From Microcyclospora pomicola (lineage: Eukaryota; Ascomycota; Dothideomycetes; Capnodiales), in the NCBI GenBank assembly GCA_002786065.1, contig NHNY01000003.1, forward strand, positions 682,001 to 746,000: 64,000 nucleotides of DNA. The letters run 5' to 3'. Each line of letters starts with the position of its first letter. The stretch's first letter is position 1. Position numbers and translations under genes: made by a program. Below the pieces are notes generated by a model. That model was not told the DNA's origin and did no database searches. It was given only the letters and a program-made list of their open reading frames with translations. Shown in pieces: positions 1-10,321 of the stretch.

Positions 1-3000
1 TTCCCGGAGACGACACTCAGGACCGCCGACACGAGACCCTTGCTCTCACACTATCAGCTGCTACTTCCTGCCTGCTCTTCTGAATTAGTCTTACGCTACG
101 TTGAAAGTGAAGCAGCGTCGCCGGGCTACCACACCCCTCGACTACTCGAAGCACACTCAAACTTATTTCGCGACAAGTGTTTTGGCGCAGTGTTTGATCA
201 AGGCGATGAGTCAGCGTTCAAGCTGCACCAGGCGCTTCTCGATGGCGTATCAACAGACATGCCAGCTGAAGAAGAACCCCAGATCTCGACGAGCATGTTG
301 TTCACAATCCGGCTGCTGCAGAGGTATTCTCAAGTGACCGCATCCAAGAAGATCGTCAGCCATACGTTCGAGTATCGAATCGTTACTCCACTACTTCGCA
401 AACTCGCTCGTCGAAAGTGCAAGCCCGAGGTAGTGCAGGAAGTCGTGCGGATGATTATTCTATGCGCAAAGAAGTATTATCCGGAAGGCTGTCACCTGCT
501 CAAAACAATGGCAAAAGGAGGGGCTCTGCAGTCGATCGTCAGTCGATGGGTCCGTCATCCCGAGCAGCTAGAGACATCGTTGATCGATTTTCTGAGCATA
601 CTACCCTCCCACAGCGTGTTCCAAGGACAGGATCTGGTCAAGCTCTTGAAGACTGTTCCCATGGCCGCGAGATGGTCTCTGCTGACGATCCTCATGAGTC
701 ATACCCCGGGAGCTCAAGTCGACCTGACTTCTGATGTTGAACTGCAAAGGTTCAAGGGTCAGTGGCCGGTGACATTATTCCTCGCTATACCGTCCAGTCA
801 CGCCCGTCCACTGCTGGAAAGGCTAGTCAGAGTGAAACCGGATGGCACATTTATTGGCTGGCACTGGTCTCGGGGTAAAGGTGGATCGAATCATCGTCTC
901 CCGCTACAGCATGATAATAGTCCTACATGTTTGATGATCTACCTCTCCCGAAACGACCCGGATGGCCTGGAGAAAGCGAAGCTGGCGATTGAAGAGAGTA
1001 GAAAGGAGGCGACTAAAGCCCGAGAGCAGAATGAAAGAGTATCATGGATCAAGAAAGCTCTTGACTTTGCCGTCGCCTCAGGGTCATTGGCCGTCTACCA
1101 TCGAACCCTTTTCTGGGCTCGCAGGTTCAACAAGGATCAGAACACCACGAAAGACATCTACTCCCGAGCTTCTTTGCACACCGACGAGGCCCTGGACTTA
1201 CTGTGTGGGTTCCCCGCGGATTGTGACATATCCAATGTTACCTTTGACGACGTGCGTAGCAATGTTAGGCTAGGCAATCGGACATGTGGCGAACTGTTCG
1301 ACGTAGCCTGCATGGCGCAGAAAGAGCCTAGTTTCTTTCAAGCACATTGGGAATCCGTCCTCGATTTGTTTGAGGCAGTGACTCGGTTAAGACTGCAGCG
1401 CGTCGATCAACTTCAAGATGCACTCAGCCTGTCAGATGAAGAAGTCTACGATCTTGTCTGGAAAGACACTTTCGACACCTGTCTCACGAAAGAACGTATC
1501 GGACTCGAAGAAGAGCAGACCCAGTTGGAGTTCAACACTACTGGTGGACCGCTACAGCGTAGCTTCAACATATCTAGTGATCTGTCTCAGCCACGACAGG
1601 CCACTTTGAAGTTCATAGACGACTTAGCCAGGGAACGTAACGCTATGTGGTGCGCGTATCGTGCGAGGAATGATCCGAACGCCGTTACGTTACCTGCCCC
1701 CTATCCTCGAGGTCTAGCGATCCAACACCTTCTGCCTCTGGATGTCAAGACTTGGCGAGAAGGCTTCAATTTACCGTACCTCAGAGAGCGTGCAGAGGCT
1801 GTCGTCTTCGTGGACCACTCGTCAGCTCTGAGTCCAGCTCCTAGAGACCACGAAACACGAAAAGCAGTGGCACGATTCGTAGAAGATTACGAGACGGCGC
1901 TGAAGTTGTATGTTTCTGCATATCCAATCCGCGAACAGCAAGCGCTCGCAGCTTGGAAACATGCAACAGGGCCGCTATCAGCGCCTCGTATGTTAGCCGG
2001 CGAAGCCTTCGTGTTCTGGAAGGAGATTTTCGAAAACGCGCTTCGAGATATGCGAGTCACTGGGCCCTGGTCTCATTCATATGCTGCGAAACTGCCAGAT
2101 CCTTCATTATTTCTACTTGAAGATGCCGAAGCAGGAGAGTCGATTGAATGGAACCCGGATCCTGAGGCAGCACAGTACGTGATCGAAAGGCGTGAACTCG
2201 ACCCGACGATACTGGATCAGATGATAGGCCATGGTTTCAGACCTTACGACAAAATCGACTCAGAGAGCATGGAGCAGTCTCAGTACATCCAAGGTACTGC
2301 TGCGGTTCGTCCTTTGTGGGAGCGCTTCACCGCGCCACAGATGTCGCCTCCAACTCAAGAAGCGTTGATCGCTGCTGGTCTACTGCACCTGAATGGCAAG
2401 CGCTGCGATTCGCATCGCCTATTGACGACACCATTTCCCTCGTCGAGCGCGATACGCTTCCCAGCACTGCTGCTTGATGACGAGTTCCTGGACCGCAAAG
2501 AGCTTGAGGATACTGGGCCCTTGATCTCGTGTCTGCAAAGGCTAGAGGATTTCATCCCGCCGAGCTTGTTACTACAGCTCGTTCGTGGAATGTTCTCTGA
2601 ACTAGAGGTGAAAGTGAAGGATGCGAAGCTTGCACATGATGCGTTCGCTATGCTCAAACTCCTGTCGAAGAGCGATCGTCCGGGCCTCGCATTAGATCTG
2701 ATCCTGGAAGTCGTTCTCGACCGTCCCGATGACAGTACCTGGCATAGAAGTCTTCTAACATCAGGCTTGTTTGACGTCTTACCGGCACAGACAGCAAAAG
2801 CTTTCATGGAAAGAGTAGCCCAATCAATACAGACGAGACTGCATGGGAGATCGGCGAGGACTTCCGAGACTGGCAATCCTCCCAAAATGGCACGTCTTCC
2901 CGCTGTCAAGATCACAACAGTCAAGCTACTCGCCCAGCTCACTTCCCACGCTGAGTACATTGACGAAGCAACCTCCGTCGGCATGTTGCAAGGCTTGATG

Positions 3001-4416
3001 GCCAATGCTTCGCATCTGGATATCCGTGTCGCTGTCGTACAAAGCTTGATCCAAGTCTTCACGGGCTGCGCTGATCGCAACATCAAAGACATTATCCTCG
3101 AGGTACTCGAGACGCATGCAGTACCTATCGCAGGAAGTTTGAACGAGCGGATCTTCATGGCGGAAGATGATTGGGCGAAAGCAGAAAGCACAGATGAGGA
3201 CCTACCCGAGATTTACATGGAGTCCGACCGAAACTGCCTAGGTCCGATGTTGACACTGCTGGTGGATGCAGCAAATAGTCGCAGCAAGCTTTCGCCTGAA
3301 GAGCGCAACGAGGTCGTTGCCAGACTGTTATTACCAGCCCTGCACCTATCCGCGCAAGCGAATCAGCGATGGATGGCGTTGTTCTGCAAACATCTGCAAG
3401 TGCCGGCGATGAGCCTCCCCCTGTACCCGGTGAAAGCAGAGTTCCTCACCCAGATATTCGGGCATCCATCATATCTCCCCAGCTGGGCAGCGAAGTCATG
3501 GTTAGCGATGTTCACCATCGTGAAAAGGCCAGAACCCGCAATGTCTCAGATCAACACTCGCATACGAGAGGATGTCGAGTTACGGGAGTCGAATGCTGGG
3601 CAACATTGGCTGTCTTTGTGGACCGAGCCAAATACAGGCGGCAAGATGAACATGAGGACGCTCACGCAGCTTCTATCTCTTGAGTGGGATCCAGCGACCC
3701 CCGATGGTATCGACCTGTTGCAAGTCCACGACCTAGTCTTCAGACAGGCTGATGTGCTGCTCAAGACCGCCGACGAGCGATTCGCCGAGTGGACACCATT
3801 CTGCTCGGAACTTCTGTCCCCCGACCTTCGTCAGACCGAAACGCAGTGGCTCGAGCGCCGCGGCCCAATGGTCCAGCGACTAACCACCCACATCGACAGT
3901 CTCCGAACGCCCGCTTGGCAAGAAGACCCCTCCCGATTCCCCCAAGTACTCCCGGACACGTTAAAGCTCCGCACCCTCCCGCTCATCTACACCTACCTCT
4001 CCCAACCCCTTCGCGACCGCGCCGCGCACCGTCCCGCCTTCACCCACGCCATCTCCGCGCTCATCGACGAGATCGCCCGCTCCTCGACCACCCTGCCGGA
4101 CGGACCCTTCACCACCCTCAAAGACGTCCTCGTCGGCGCGCGCCATTTCCCGCAAGCCGAGAGCTACACCCTCGCCTTCGCCCTCGGCGACGTCGCATTC
4201 CTGCGCGACCGCGACGCGCACCTCGCCGACGTGCTGCGTGTCAAGCTGGCCGCGGAGCTGCTGCTCGGCTGGCCGCGGGCCTTGCGCGCGAACAAGACCG
4301 AGATCGTGCGGTTGCTGGGCGGCTGGACGCGGTGTCGGGTCGAGGAGATCCGGATGATTGGGTTCGCGACGGAGCGGAGCGTGAGGCAGCGGACGGGGGA
4401 ATGGTCGGGGACCTGA
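1..4416 (+). CDS. Large fungal-specific protein of unknown function, 5'-partial
   Basis: The reading frame is open from the first base of the window to a TGA at 4414-4416. The first Met-like codon at position 40 is only a TTG, so the real start lies upstream and the gene is cut by the window edge. At least 1,471 residues are encoded without an intron. The protein is rich in Leu/Arg/Glu helices without membrane segments or a signal peptide, and the second half (about residues 850-1150) reads like irregular HEAT/ARM-type helical repeats. I recognise no catalytic motif or named domain. It may be a large scaffold; that is inference. The last 450 nt are markedly more GC-rich than the rest. It converges on the gene ending at 5100. 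Confidence 0.85.
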   Translation, partial: FPETTLRTADTRPLLSHYQLLLPACSSELVLRYVESEAASPGYHTPRLLEAHSNLFRDKCFGAVFDQGDESAFKLHQALLDGVSTDMPAEEEPQISTSMLFTIRLLQRYSQVTASKKIVSHTFEYRIVTPLLRKLARRKCKPEVVQEVVRMIILCAKKYYPEGCHLLKTMAKGGALQSIVSRWVRHPEQLETSLIDFLSILPSHSVFQGQDLVKLLKTVPMAARWSLLTILMSHTPGAQVDLTSDVELQRFKGQWPVTLFLAIPSSHARPLLERLVRVKPDGTFIGWHWSRGKGGSNHRLPLQHDNSPTCLMIYLSRNDPDGLEKAKLAIEESRKEATKAREQNERVSWIKKALDFAVASGSLAVYHRTLFWARRFNKDQNTTKDIYSRASLHTDEALDLLCGFPADCDISNVTFDDVRSNVRLGNRTCGELFDVACMAQKEPSFFQAHWESVLDLFEAVTRLRLQRVDQLQDALSLSDEEVYDLVWKDTFDTCLTKERIGLEEEQTQLEFNTTGGPLQRSFNISSDLSQPRQATLKFIDDLARERNAMWCAYRARNDPNAVTLPAPYPRGLAIQHLLPLDVKTWREGFNLPYLRERAEAVVFVDHSSALSPAPRDHETRKAVARFVEDYETALKLYVSAYPIREQQALAAWKHATGPLSAPRMLAGEAFVFWKEIFENALRDMRVTGPWSHSYAAKLPDPSLFLLEDAEAGESIEWNPDPEAAQYVIERRELDPTILDQMIGHGFRPYDKIDSESMEQSQYIQGTAAVRPLWERFTAPQMSPPTQEALIAAGLLHLNGKRCDSHRLLTTPFPSSSAIRFPALLLDDEFLDRKELEDTGPLISCLQRLEDFIPPSLLLQLVRGMFSELEVKVKDAKLAHDAFAMLKLLSKSDRPGLALDLILEVVLDRPDDSTWHRSLLTSGLFDVLPAQTAKAFMERVAQSIQTRLHGRSARTSETGNPPKMARLPAVKITTVKLLAQLTSHAEYIDEATSVGMLQGLMANASHLDIRVAVVQSLIQVFTGCADRNIKDIILEVLETHAVPIAGSLNERIFMAEDDWAKAESTDEDLPEIYMESDRNCLGPMLTLLVDAANSRSKLSPEERNEVVARLLLPALHLSAQANQRWMALFCKHLQVPAMSLPLYPVKAEFLTQIFGHPSYLPSWAAKSWLAMFTIVKRPEPAMSQINTRIREDVELRESNAGQHWLSLWTEPNTGGKMNMRTLTQLLSLEWDPATPDGIDLLQVHDLVFRQADVLLKTADERFAEWTPFCSELLSPDLRQTETQWLERRGPMVQRLTTHIDSLRTPAWQEDPSRFPQVLPDTLKLRTLPLIYTYLSQPLRDRAAHRPAFTHAISALIDEIARSSTTLPDGPFTTLKDVLVGARHFPQAESYTLAFALGDVAFLRDRDAHLADVLRVKLAAELLLGWPRALRANKTEIVRLLGGWTRCRVEEIRMIGFATERSVRQRTGEWSGT

Positions 4417-5099
4417 GATGCTGATGCTGGGTCTCGGAAATACTGGCAAATCAATGGGGGCTAGTCCTTTCACTTGATTATCATTCGAGTCGAGATGCCT
4501 GATAGATAGACATATCCGTTACGAAGTCCATGAATACAAAACAAGTCACAGCATGATCGCACCATAGACTTGCGTCAGATGTTAATAAGATACCAGAAAG
4601 TTGTACACAATCTCTATCTAGCCGACCGGCGTCCATGCGCTCGTGATGTCTTCCACTCCAGCTCATCTCTAATCGAAAGGCAGTACATTAAACTCCCAGA
4701 GACGAATCTGCATATCGGGTGAAAAAGGGGGTATCAAAAACAATGGAGTGTTGCAGAAAGAGAAAGTCAGAACCGAAGTCGTAAATAAGGAGTAGGTAAT
4801 ACACAAGAAGGGCGCGAACGTGGCGACGGGGTGGAGAAGCGATCGTGGAGTTGTACCGTATTGGATCCGGTTCGAGCAGGAAATCTAGAGAAGGCATCGG
4901 GTGACGCGTGCGATGAAGGTCGAGATGCAGGCGAACTTCGAGCGTGGTGATGGTGTTGGGACAGAAGTGGTCGAATAGCGGAGGTGCATGAATAGGCTAC
5001 ATTCGGATGGAGCCTCTAGAGATGTAAGGTGTGTCATCACTCACTTCTGCAGGCATCACGTCGATGTCGATCATAGTGACGCTCTTCCGCTGTTGCCTT
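4417..5099. other. Convergent 3' intergenic region
   Basis: This 683-nt spacer lies between two genes that end toward each other, so it should hold two 3' UTRs. I see no coding signal, repeat or RNA gene; short open frames on the minus strand have no protein-like composition. Confidence 0.6.
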
Positions 5100-7409
5100 C
5101 TAGTGCGGAGCGGAAGTTCCAGAGGCCGATTGCGAGGCAGGATAGCCAGGAAGCGTGGGAGGCCGCGTTAGTGGATTATGTCCTGCCGAATTAAAGGAGC
5201 CGTAGCCGTCCGATCCAGGTCCACCAGGCACGACGGGAGAGGACGAGCCGACCCAAGTGTTTCGACGATGATCCATGCTGCCATTGTACCACGACCCAGC
5301 CGGAGGCGCAGCTGAAGCGCTGTACGGCGGTTCTGGGCCTGGGTTGATGCTTGGAGGTTGACGTGGTGCTATCGGATAGCCACGTCCACCGAGCGGTCCG
5401 TCGTCGTTGGACTTGCCATCTGTTGTGGTGCGTTCGAAGAGTCTTCGTGTCGTATAACGACGTTCGTCCTCTACATCACTCGCGTGAGGGTCTCTTGGCC
5501 ACGATGGCGGGCCTCGTGGTACGTTTGAGTTGTATTGCGAGGCAGGCATCTCAGCACTATTCCCGGCCTCGCTCCAGCCGCGCGAATTTCGCGGCGGAGA
5601 ACGACGACCATCTTTCGCAAAGCTGCCAGGACCACCAAACGATGGAGCGTTGAATGTGTTTTGTCCGAACGACTTGCGATGCCTGTTCGATGGGATGTTC
5701 ATGGGGTCACTGCTACCAGTGAATGAGGATTGTGTCGGAAGGTGAGAAGCGTTTCGTGATTGTGTGTCACCGCCACCATTCCCAGATCGGTACGATGAAG
5801 GAGGTGCCCAGTCACGCTCTCTTTCGCGGTCTTTTTCCCGATCACGATCGAAGTCATGGTTCTTTCCTGTCCCCTCCCCTTTGGCAGTATACGGTTTACG
5901 CTCCCGTTCAATCTGAATAGCTGCAGGCGGGAAGTCAAGATCTTCGTCATCGAATACACTGGATTGTGGGACATTTGCATATGGTTTTCTTTCACGTTCT
6001 GCAAACATCGGCTGCATTGGAGGTGCTGACGCAGGCGGGGGAGGGATGTTGTGTGCTCCTTTCAGCTGTACGAGCCGAGATTCATGGCATAGGCTTGACA
6101 CGAGCCGCTGCTCGGCTTGTATACTAGCCTGCTGTGGTAGCAGGCGTCTTGGTAGCTCTTTCGGATACCGTTCACTTTGATTGTCGGCATTCGAGATGGG
6201 CATGTGCATTACAGCACTAGACAGCCGCTCGAATTCTTCGTCAGGATGGGCTTGTATCAAGGTAATGAAGAAAGTCTCAAAACCTCGCGGAGTGAGTGCA
6301 GGGATGTTCGGCAGGTCGTGATCTGCTGTCTGTACGAAGTGGTGCTGGCAGAGCAGCTTTCGATACATGATGGTCAATGATGGGTTTGGCATCTTCGAAA
6401 AGATGATCTCCCACGGATAATATTCCTCTTCCAGACGCGTCCCGGTGAAGAACTGGAGCATTTTCGGTGGGGTAACCACAAGACTTCCTTTGGGTTCGTA
6501 ATCGTTGATGAGATGTGCTGCGAGCCCGCGTAAAAATTGGCTGAGGCGGATTGTCGGCTTGCCGTTGGTGAACAACGGACCCCAGACCTTCTCCAGCGTG
6601 GTTGGCTCGTCAATATCTGACACATGTGCTGGCATGGGCTTTGGAAGTGAGCGGCTATTTGTAGCATCTTGATCTGATTTTGATGCTTTCATCGTTTTGT
6701 CTTGAGACGATCCGATGTCCACAAAATCGACACTGGCGTGACGTATAGAAGACTGGCTTTCGCTCACAGGCGATCTTGAAATGTCTTCCCGAGACGCTTC
6801 AGAGCCAGCTTTATGTGGAGGATGTGAAATTTGTTCGCACTCGGTACTGCCTTCGAATCGTACGCCAGGATTCGTCGTCTGTTCGACGTCTTCCGATTCA
6901 AACACAGTAGATGAAGGAGACTCTGCACTCGTGGACAACCTCACGGGCCTTGATTTTTCAGGCGAGGGCGGAGGGGTAAATCGAGGCGACAATACACTGC
7001 TTAGGCTTTGCGGTGCAGACTGTCGTTGGGAAGACTCGTCGGAACGCGTAAAACCGTCCTGCGACAACTGAGTTGATGCAGAATGAGGAGCAAAGATGTC
7101 AGGATTGAGCATCGTCTGTTGCAGATTCTTGATGACCTGCTCCGTCACCTGACGAACAAGTTCAGGGTCGATCTGGGTTTGAGCCGAGGAGTTGTGGAAG
7201 GCATCATTGACGGCGTCTGTGATGGGCTGCGGTTCGCGATGTTGGGAATCCGTATGTGAGTCCGCCCGGCTTCGAGGACCGTTGGAGGTCTCAAGACTTG
7301 ACAGCTGGGGTAACGGCGGACAAGTAGTGGATTGCGACGCGCGTCGCTCAATGATAGGTGGTTTGATGTATGGATCTGGTGGCAGCGGTGGTGAAGGTGG
7401 AGCTGCCAT
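5100..7409 (-). CDS. DUF7514-like domain protein with disordered flanks
   Basis: Single-exon gene of 769 codons, ATG at 7409 and TAG at 5100-5102. Residues 1-265 are Pro/Ser-rich and disordered. A folded block at about 265-440 contains a TTLEKVWGPLF motif, a helical LRGLAAHLI stretch and a PWEIIF motif, which resembles the fungal domain catalogued as DUF7514; I know of no established biochemical function for it. Residues 440-769 are again low-complexity, with an Arg/Glu/Asp tract near 520 and Gly/Pro/Ser-rich segments typical of intrinsically disordered regulatory or RNA-associated proteins. There is no signal peptide or membrane segment. A conserved fungal protein is sure; the domain name is a recollection and should be checked by HMM. 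Confidence 0.85.
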   Translation of the reverse strand: MAAPPSPPLPPDPYIKPPIIERRASQSTTCPPLPQLSSLETSNGPRSRADSHTDSQHREPQPITDAVNDAFHNSSAQTQIDPELVRQVTEQVIKNLQQTMLNPDIFAPHSASTQLSQDGFTRSDESSQRQSAPQSLSSVLSPRFTPPPSPEKSRPVRLSTSAESPSSTVFESEDVEQTTNPGVRFEGSTECEQISHPPHKAGSEASREDISRSPVSESQSSIRHASVDFVDIGSSQDKTMKASKSDQDATNSRSLPKPMPAHVSDIDEPTTLEKVWGPLFTNGKPTIRLSQFLRGLAAHLINDYEPKGSLVVTPPKMLQFFTGTRLEEEYYPWEIIFSKMPNPSLTIMYRKLLCQHHFVQTADHDLPNIPALTPRGFETFFITLIQAHPDEEFERLSSAVMHMPISNADNQSERYPKELPRRLLPQQASIQAEQRLVSSLCHESRLVQLKGAHNIPPPPASAPPMQPMFAERERKPYANVPQSSVFDDEDLDFPPAAIQIERERKPYTAKGEGTGKNHDFDRDREKDRERERDWAPPSSYRSGNGGGDTQSRNASHLPTQSSFTGSSDPMNIPSNRHRKSFGQNTFNAPSFGGPGSFAKDGRRSPPRNSRGWSEAGNSAEMPASQYNSNVPRGPPSWPRDPHASDVEDERRYTTRRLFERTTTDGKSNDDGPLGGRGYPIAPRQPPSINPGPEPPYSASAAPPAGSWYNGSMDHRRNTWVGSSSPVVPGGPGSDGYGSFNSAGHNPLTRPPTLPGYPASQSASGTSAPH

Positions 7410-8092
7410 CTCGACGTTTGATTGATACTGGTACGTTTCCGACTGGAAAGAGCCTGATCTTTCGTCGCAAAGAGTGGAAACACAACTATGATCGCAGTTT
7501 TGGCCTCGCTTTGAGACCAGTCTCGAGGGAGTCTCTTCGGTATGATCAAGCTCTGTTAAAACCTCTAGTCTTGACGTTTGTAATGTAGTGAACCAAGAGC
7601 GGAAGTAGGACTGAAGGAGCCTGTGTGGCTATCGTCAAGATCCTTCGGGCGTCCTCTCTGTGAGTGTTTATGAGGTAGCCCGGGACGACTTCGCCTCAGC
7701 CTTGCACAGCATCAACAGCTGCAGGTACCTTGATACGGGTGGATCATGAGGGTGTAAGGCGAGGAGGCAAGGTCTCGCAGCACGGCATGGTAAGCAGGGA
7801 GTGGAAATGCAGTCAGACTTCTGAACGTTCCACCGGCAGTGCATATAGTCGATATGTAGTACTACTACCTTTATGTAGGTGCAGGCGGGACTGTGACCTT
7901 CCTCGCCTGGCAGACGCGATACGACGAGCCGCCTACGTCATCACACGTTCTAGCTCTACAAGTAGCGCTAGTGCCGTGGTTGTTCGCGCCGATGCCGAAC
8001 TATATGCCACCTACATACATGTACCTATCATCTAGTCAACGTTCTTCTCCCATGGATCAGTTGACATACATCTGTATCTATTGAATGCCGCC

Positions 8093-8123
8093 TCATCATC
8101 ATCATCATCATCAGCAGCAGCAC
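8093..8123. repeat. (CAT)n / (CAG)n microsatellite
   Basis: Seven or eight CAT triplets run directly into CAG triplets. It is not in a supported coding frame and is probably polymorphic in length. Confidence 0.85.
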
Positions 8124-10213
8124 ATCTCGCACCCGTCTTCGCTGAATCCAGGATACACAGCGACGTCGGACTGGACTGGACTGGAGACACATATCAGGTG
8201 TAGGTCAAGGCAAACACCATCTCTAGCGCGGGCTTGCAATACTCGACATGGAGGTGGCATCTGCTGCATGAATAGGTAAGGGTAGCTTCAGGTACTCAAC
8301 ACCGGCTATATTACGGCGTATGCAGGTGTAGAGCTGCCAGATTCGTTGGCTTCCACGCATTCGATACCGACCATGCGTGCAGTGAGCCAGCCTGCAGTAT
8401 CAGAGACCAATCCGTGGACGTCCAAACATGTCCGATCCTTGCAGCAAAGGTATCGTGCATTAGTAGGTGGATTTCGTGCCAGTATCTAAGCGATGCTCTT
8501 GATTTTGCGAGGCAAAGCAAACGAGCGGTAGAATACACCAAGTATGTTCAACCAGCAAGTCGGCAAAACACAAATGATGATGTAGAGTAGAGGCGGGACG
8601 GAGATCCTTCACCGGTCGGAACCACGCCCCGATCACACCATCTCGAGTATACTACGGACAGAGTACACAAAGAAATTGCCTGAGGCACCCGGAGCAGTGG
8701 AATAGATGTACGAGTACTCTGCGCTGCCCTTACCGACGGTGGCCTACTGGTCCGGCAGATGAGCTTTGTCACTTATCAGCATCTGCGTAGCGGTGGTATC
8801 TGATAGCGCCGGCCTGCTCTAAATTGTCCGAGACTCTACCTGCATATGTTCATTACTCTAAAGATATCATCAGGCGACGAATGACTGTCCGCCACGAGAA
8901 GATGTAGACGTGCTGACCTGTTCGAAGCATTCGCAAAGTGCCAGGAGTCGTCGAGAGCGGAGGACAGATCTGCATGGGTTTGGAACCATGCATGCTGCTG
9001 ATACGACTCACGTCTTTTCTGATGGGTGAGAATGAATGATCATGTCTACCTACAATCGTGACACCGTCTGGCACGCGCAAGGCGAGCACGAGGTGCACGC
9101 TGGTTCTGCCGGGAACGGTCTCCTTCTCCAACGTCACATCCAGACACCCGCAACACCAGGGCATGTTGCCGGCCTTGTGCAATGTTCCATCACCACGACT
9201 CACATCCGTCTGCCACGTAGCGACCACACGTATGATGCACTTTTCGTGCGCAGATCCCCACGGCACTCACGCCGCTGTGACGACAGGAAGAGAAGTAAGG
9301 AAGAACATGCTCCAGCGCACGAAGCTGCACAGTGTATGTCGGCACAGTCGGAGGAGTGATTAGTATGTAAGGGTGACCCCGTACGAAACTCCTGACGGAG
9401 ATGCTGGAACACACTCCACCTGCGTGAGACATGGCATTATGTTATACACGACGATCTCTCGTGGATGATGAAGTGATGATGTAGGCGAGCTGTTACCGCT
9501 GGTGGACATGACATGTTTAGTGTAGGGAGTTGTGAAACAGGGTGCGGTCATGTGGTCCGGGCCAAGGATGAGATCGTCACTACAATCATTGTTCTGCGCC
9601 AATCCACACCCAGTCTCCAGTCATGTCTGTTATTTGTAATTTCATGTCGTAGACGACGAGTCGAATCGAAGACATCTGTGGATATTGGCGATCAGATGTG
9701 CACCCGATCTCCTATAACATCTTCATCCTTCAGCTTACCTTACCCTGTTGGTCACCGCCCCGAGAATAGCAGCACTCCCGGTTCGCTGACTGTCGCACCA
9801 ACCCGCACCTGAAACCCGCGCTTGCATGCACCTCCCGTTTCACCTCGTCCACTACTTCAGCGCCACTCCGACCATTTACCCGAGCACACTCACACCCCGT
9901 CACACACTCTCACCACCACGACCATTTCACCACCTTCATCGCTTCACCTCGCCTCCCGTGCGACCGCTGCCTTGCTTCGTGCTCTGATCTGGCCGCCCAA
10001 AGGTCACCGCATCAGTGCCGCTGCGTGCTGCTTCGTTCTGGTCCGCTTGCTTCGAAGCCCGCACTCAGCTCAGCTCTACCGCCTGACATCCGGTCTTCAC
10101 AAACGCAAAAGCACTACGGCGACTGCGTGAGAAGCGTCGGTCTCGCAGAGTCTCCTCGGCTGACCAGCACACAATCGACCGAAGTCTTGGGCAAGTGGGG
10201 GATCTTCCGGACC

Positions 10214-10237
10214 ATGAAGAGCACCACCACCATCTGA
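10214..10237 (+). promoter_or_regulatory. Upstream ORF in the STE11 leader
   Basis: An ATG in a reasonable context (ACCATGA) opens a seven-codon frame, MKSTTTI then TGA, 84 nt before the kinase start codon. If the transcript includes it, it could damp translation of the MAPKKK. No transcript start is visible from sequence, so this is only a candidate. Confidence 0.35.
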
Positions 10238-10321
10238 TTTGCGAGCCGGGACCTTTCCATACCACATTCTCGCACGTCCGACTTGACATAGCAGTATCGA
10301 CGCGCCTCGATCTACGCGGCC

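Larger units (their letters stand above)
7410..10321. other. Divergent promoter region
   Basis: About 2.9 kb between two divergently transcribed genes. It contains a (CAT)n microsatellite near 8093-8123, a C-rich stretch with many CACC/CTCACACC words at 9830-9990, and a small upstream ORF at 10214-10237. A long 5' leader for the kinase gene is likely. I see no other gene, tRNA or repeat. Confidence 0.55.

Noticed and set aside
2355-3191. 278-codon minus-strand frame
   Set aside because: Antisense shadow of the large gene; Ser/Arg-rich composition follows from the sense codons.
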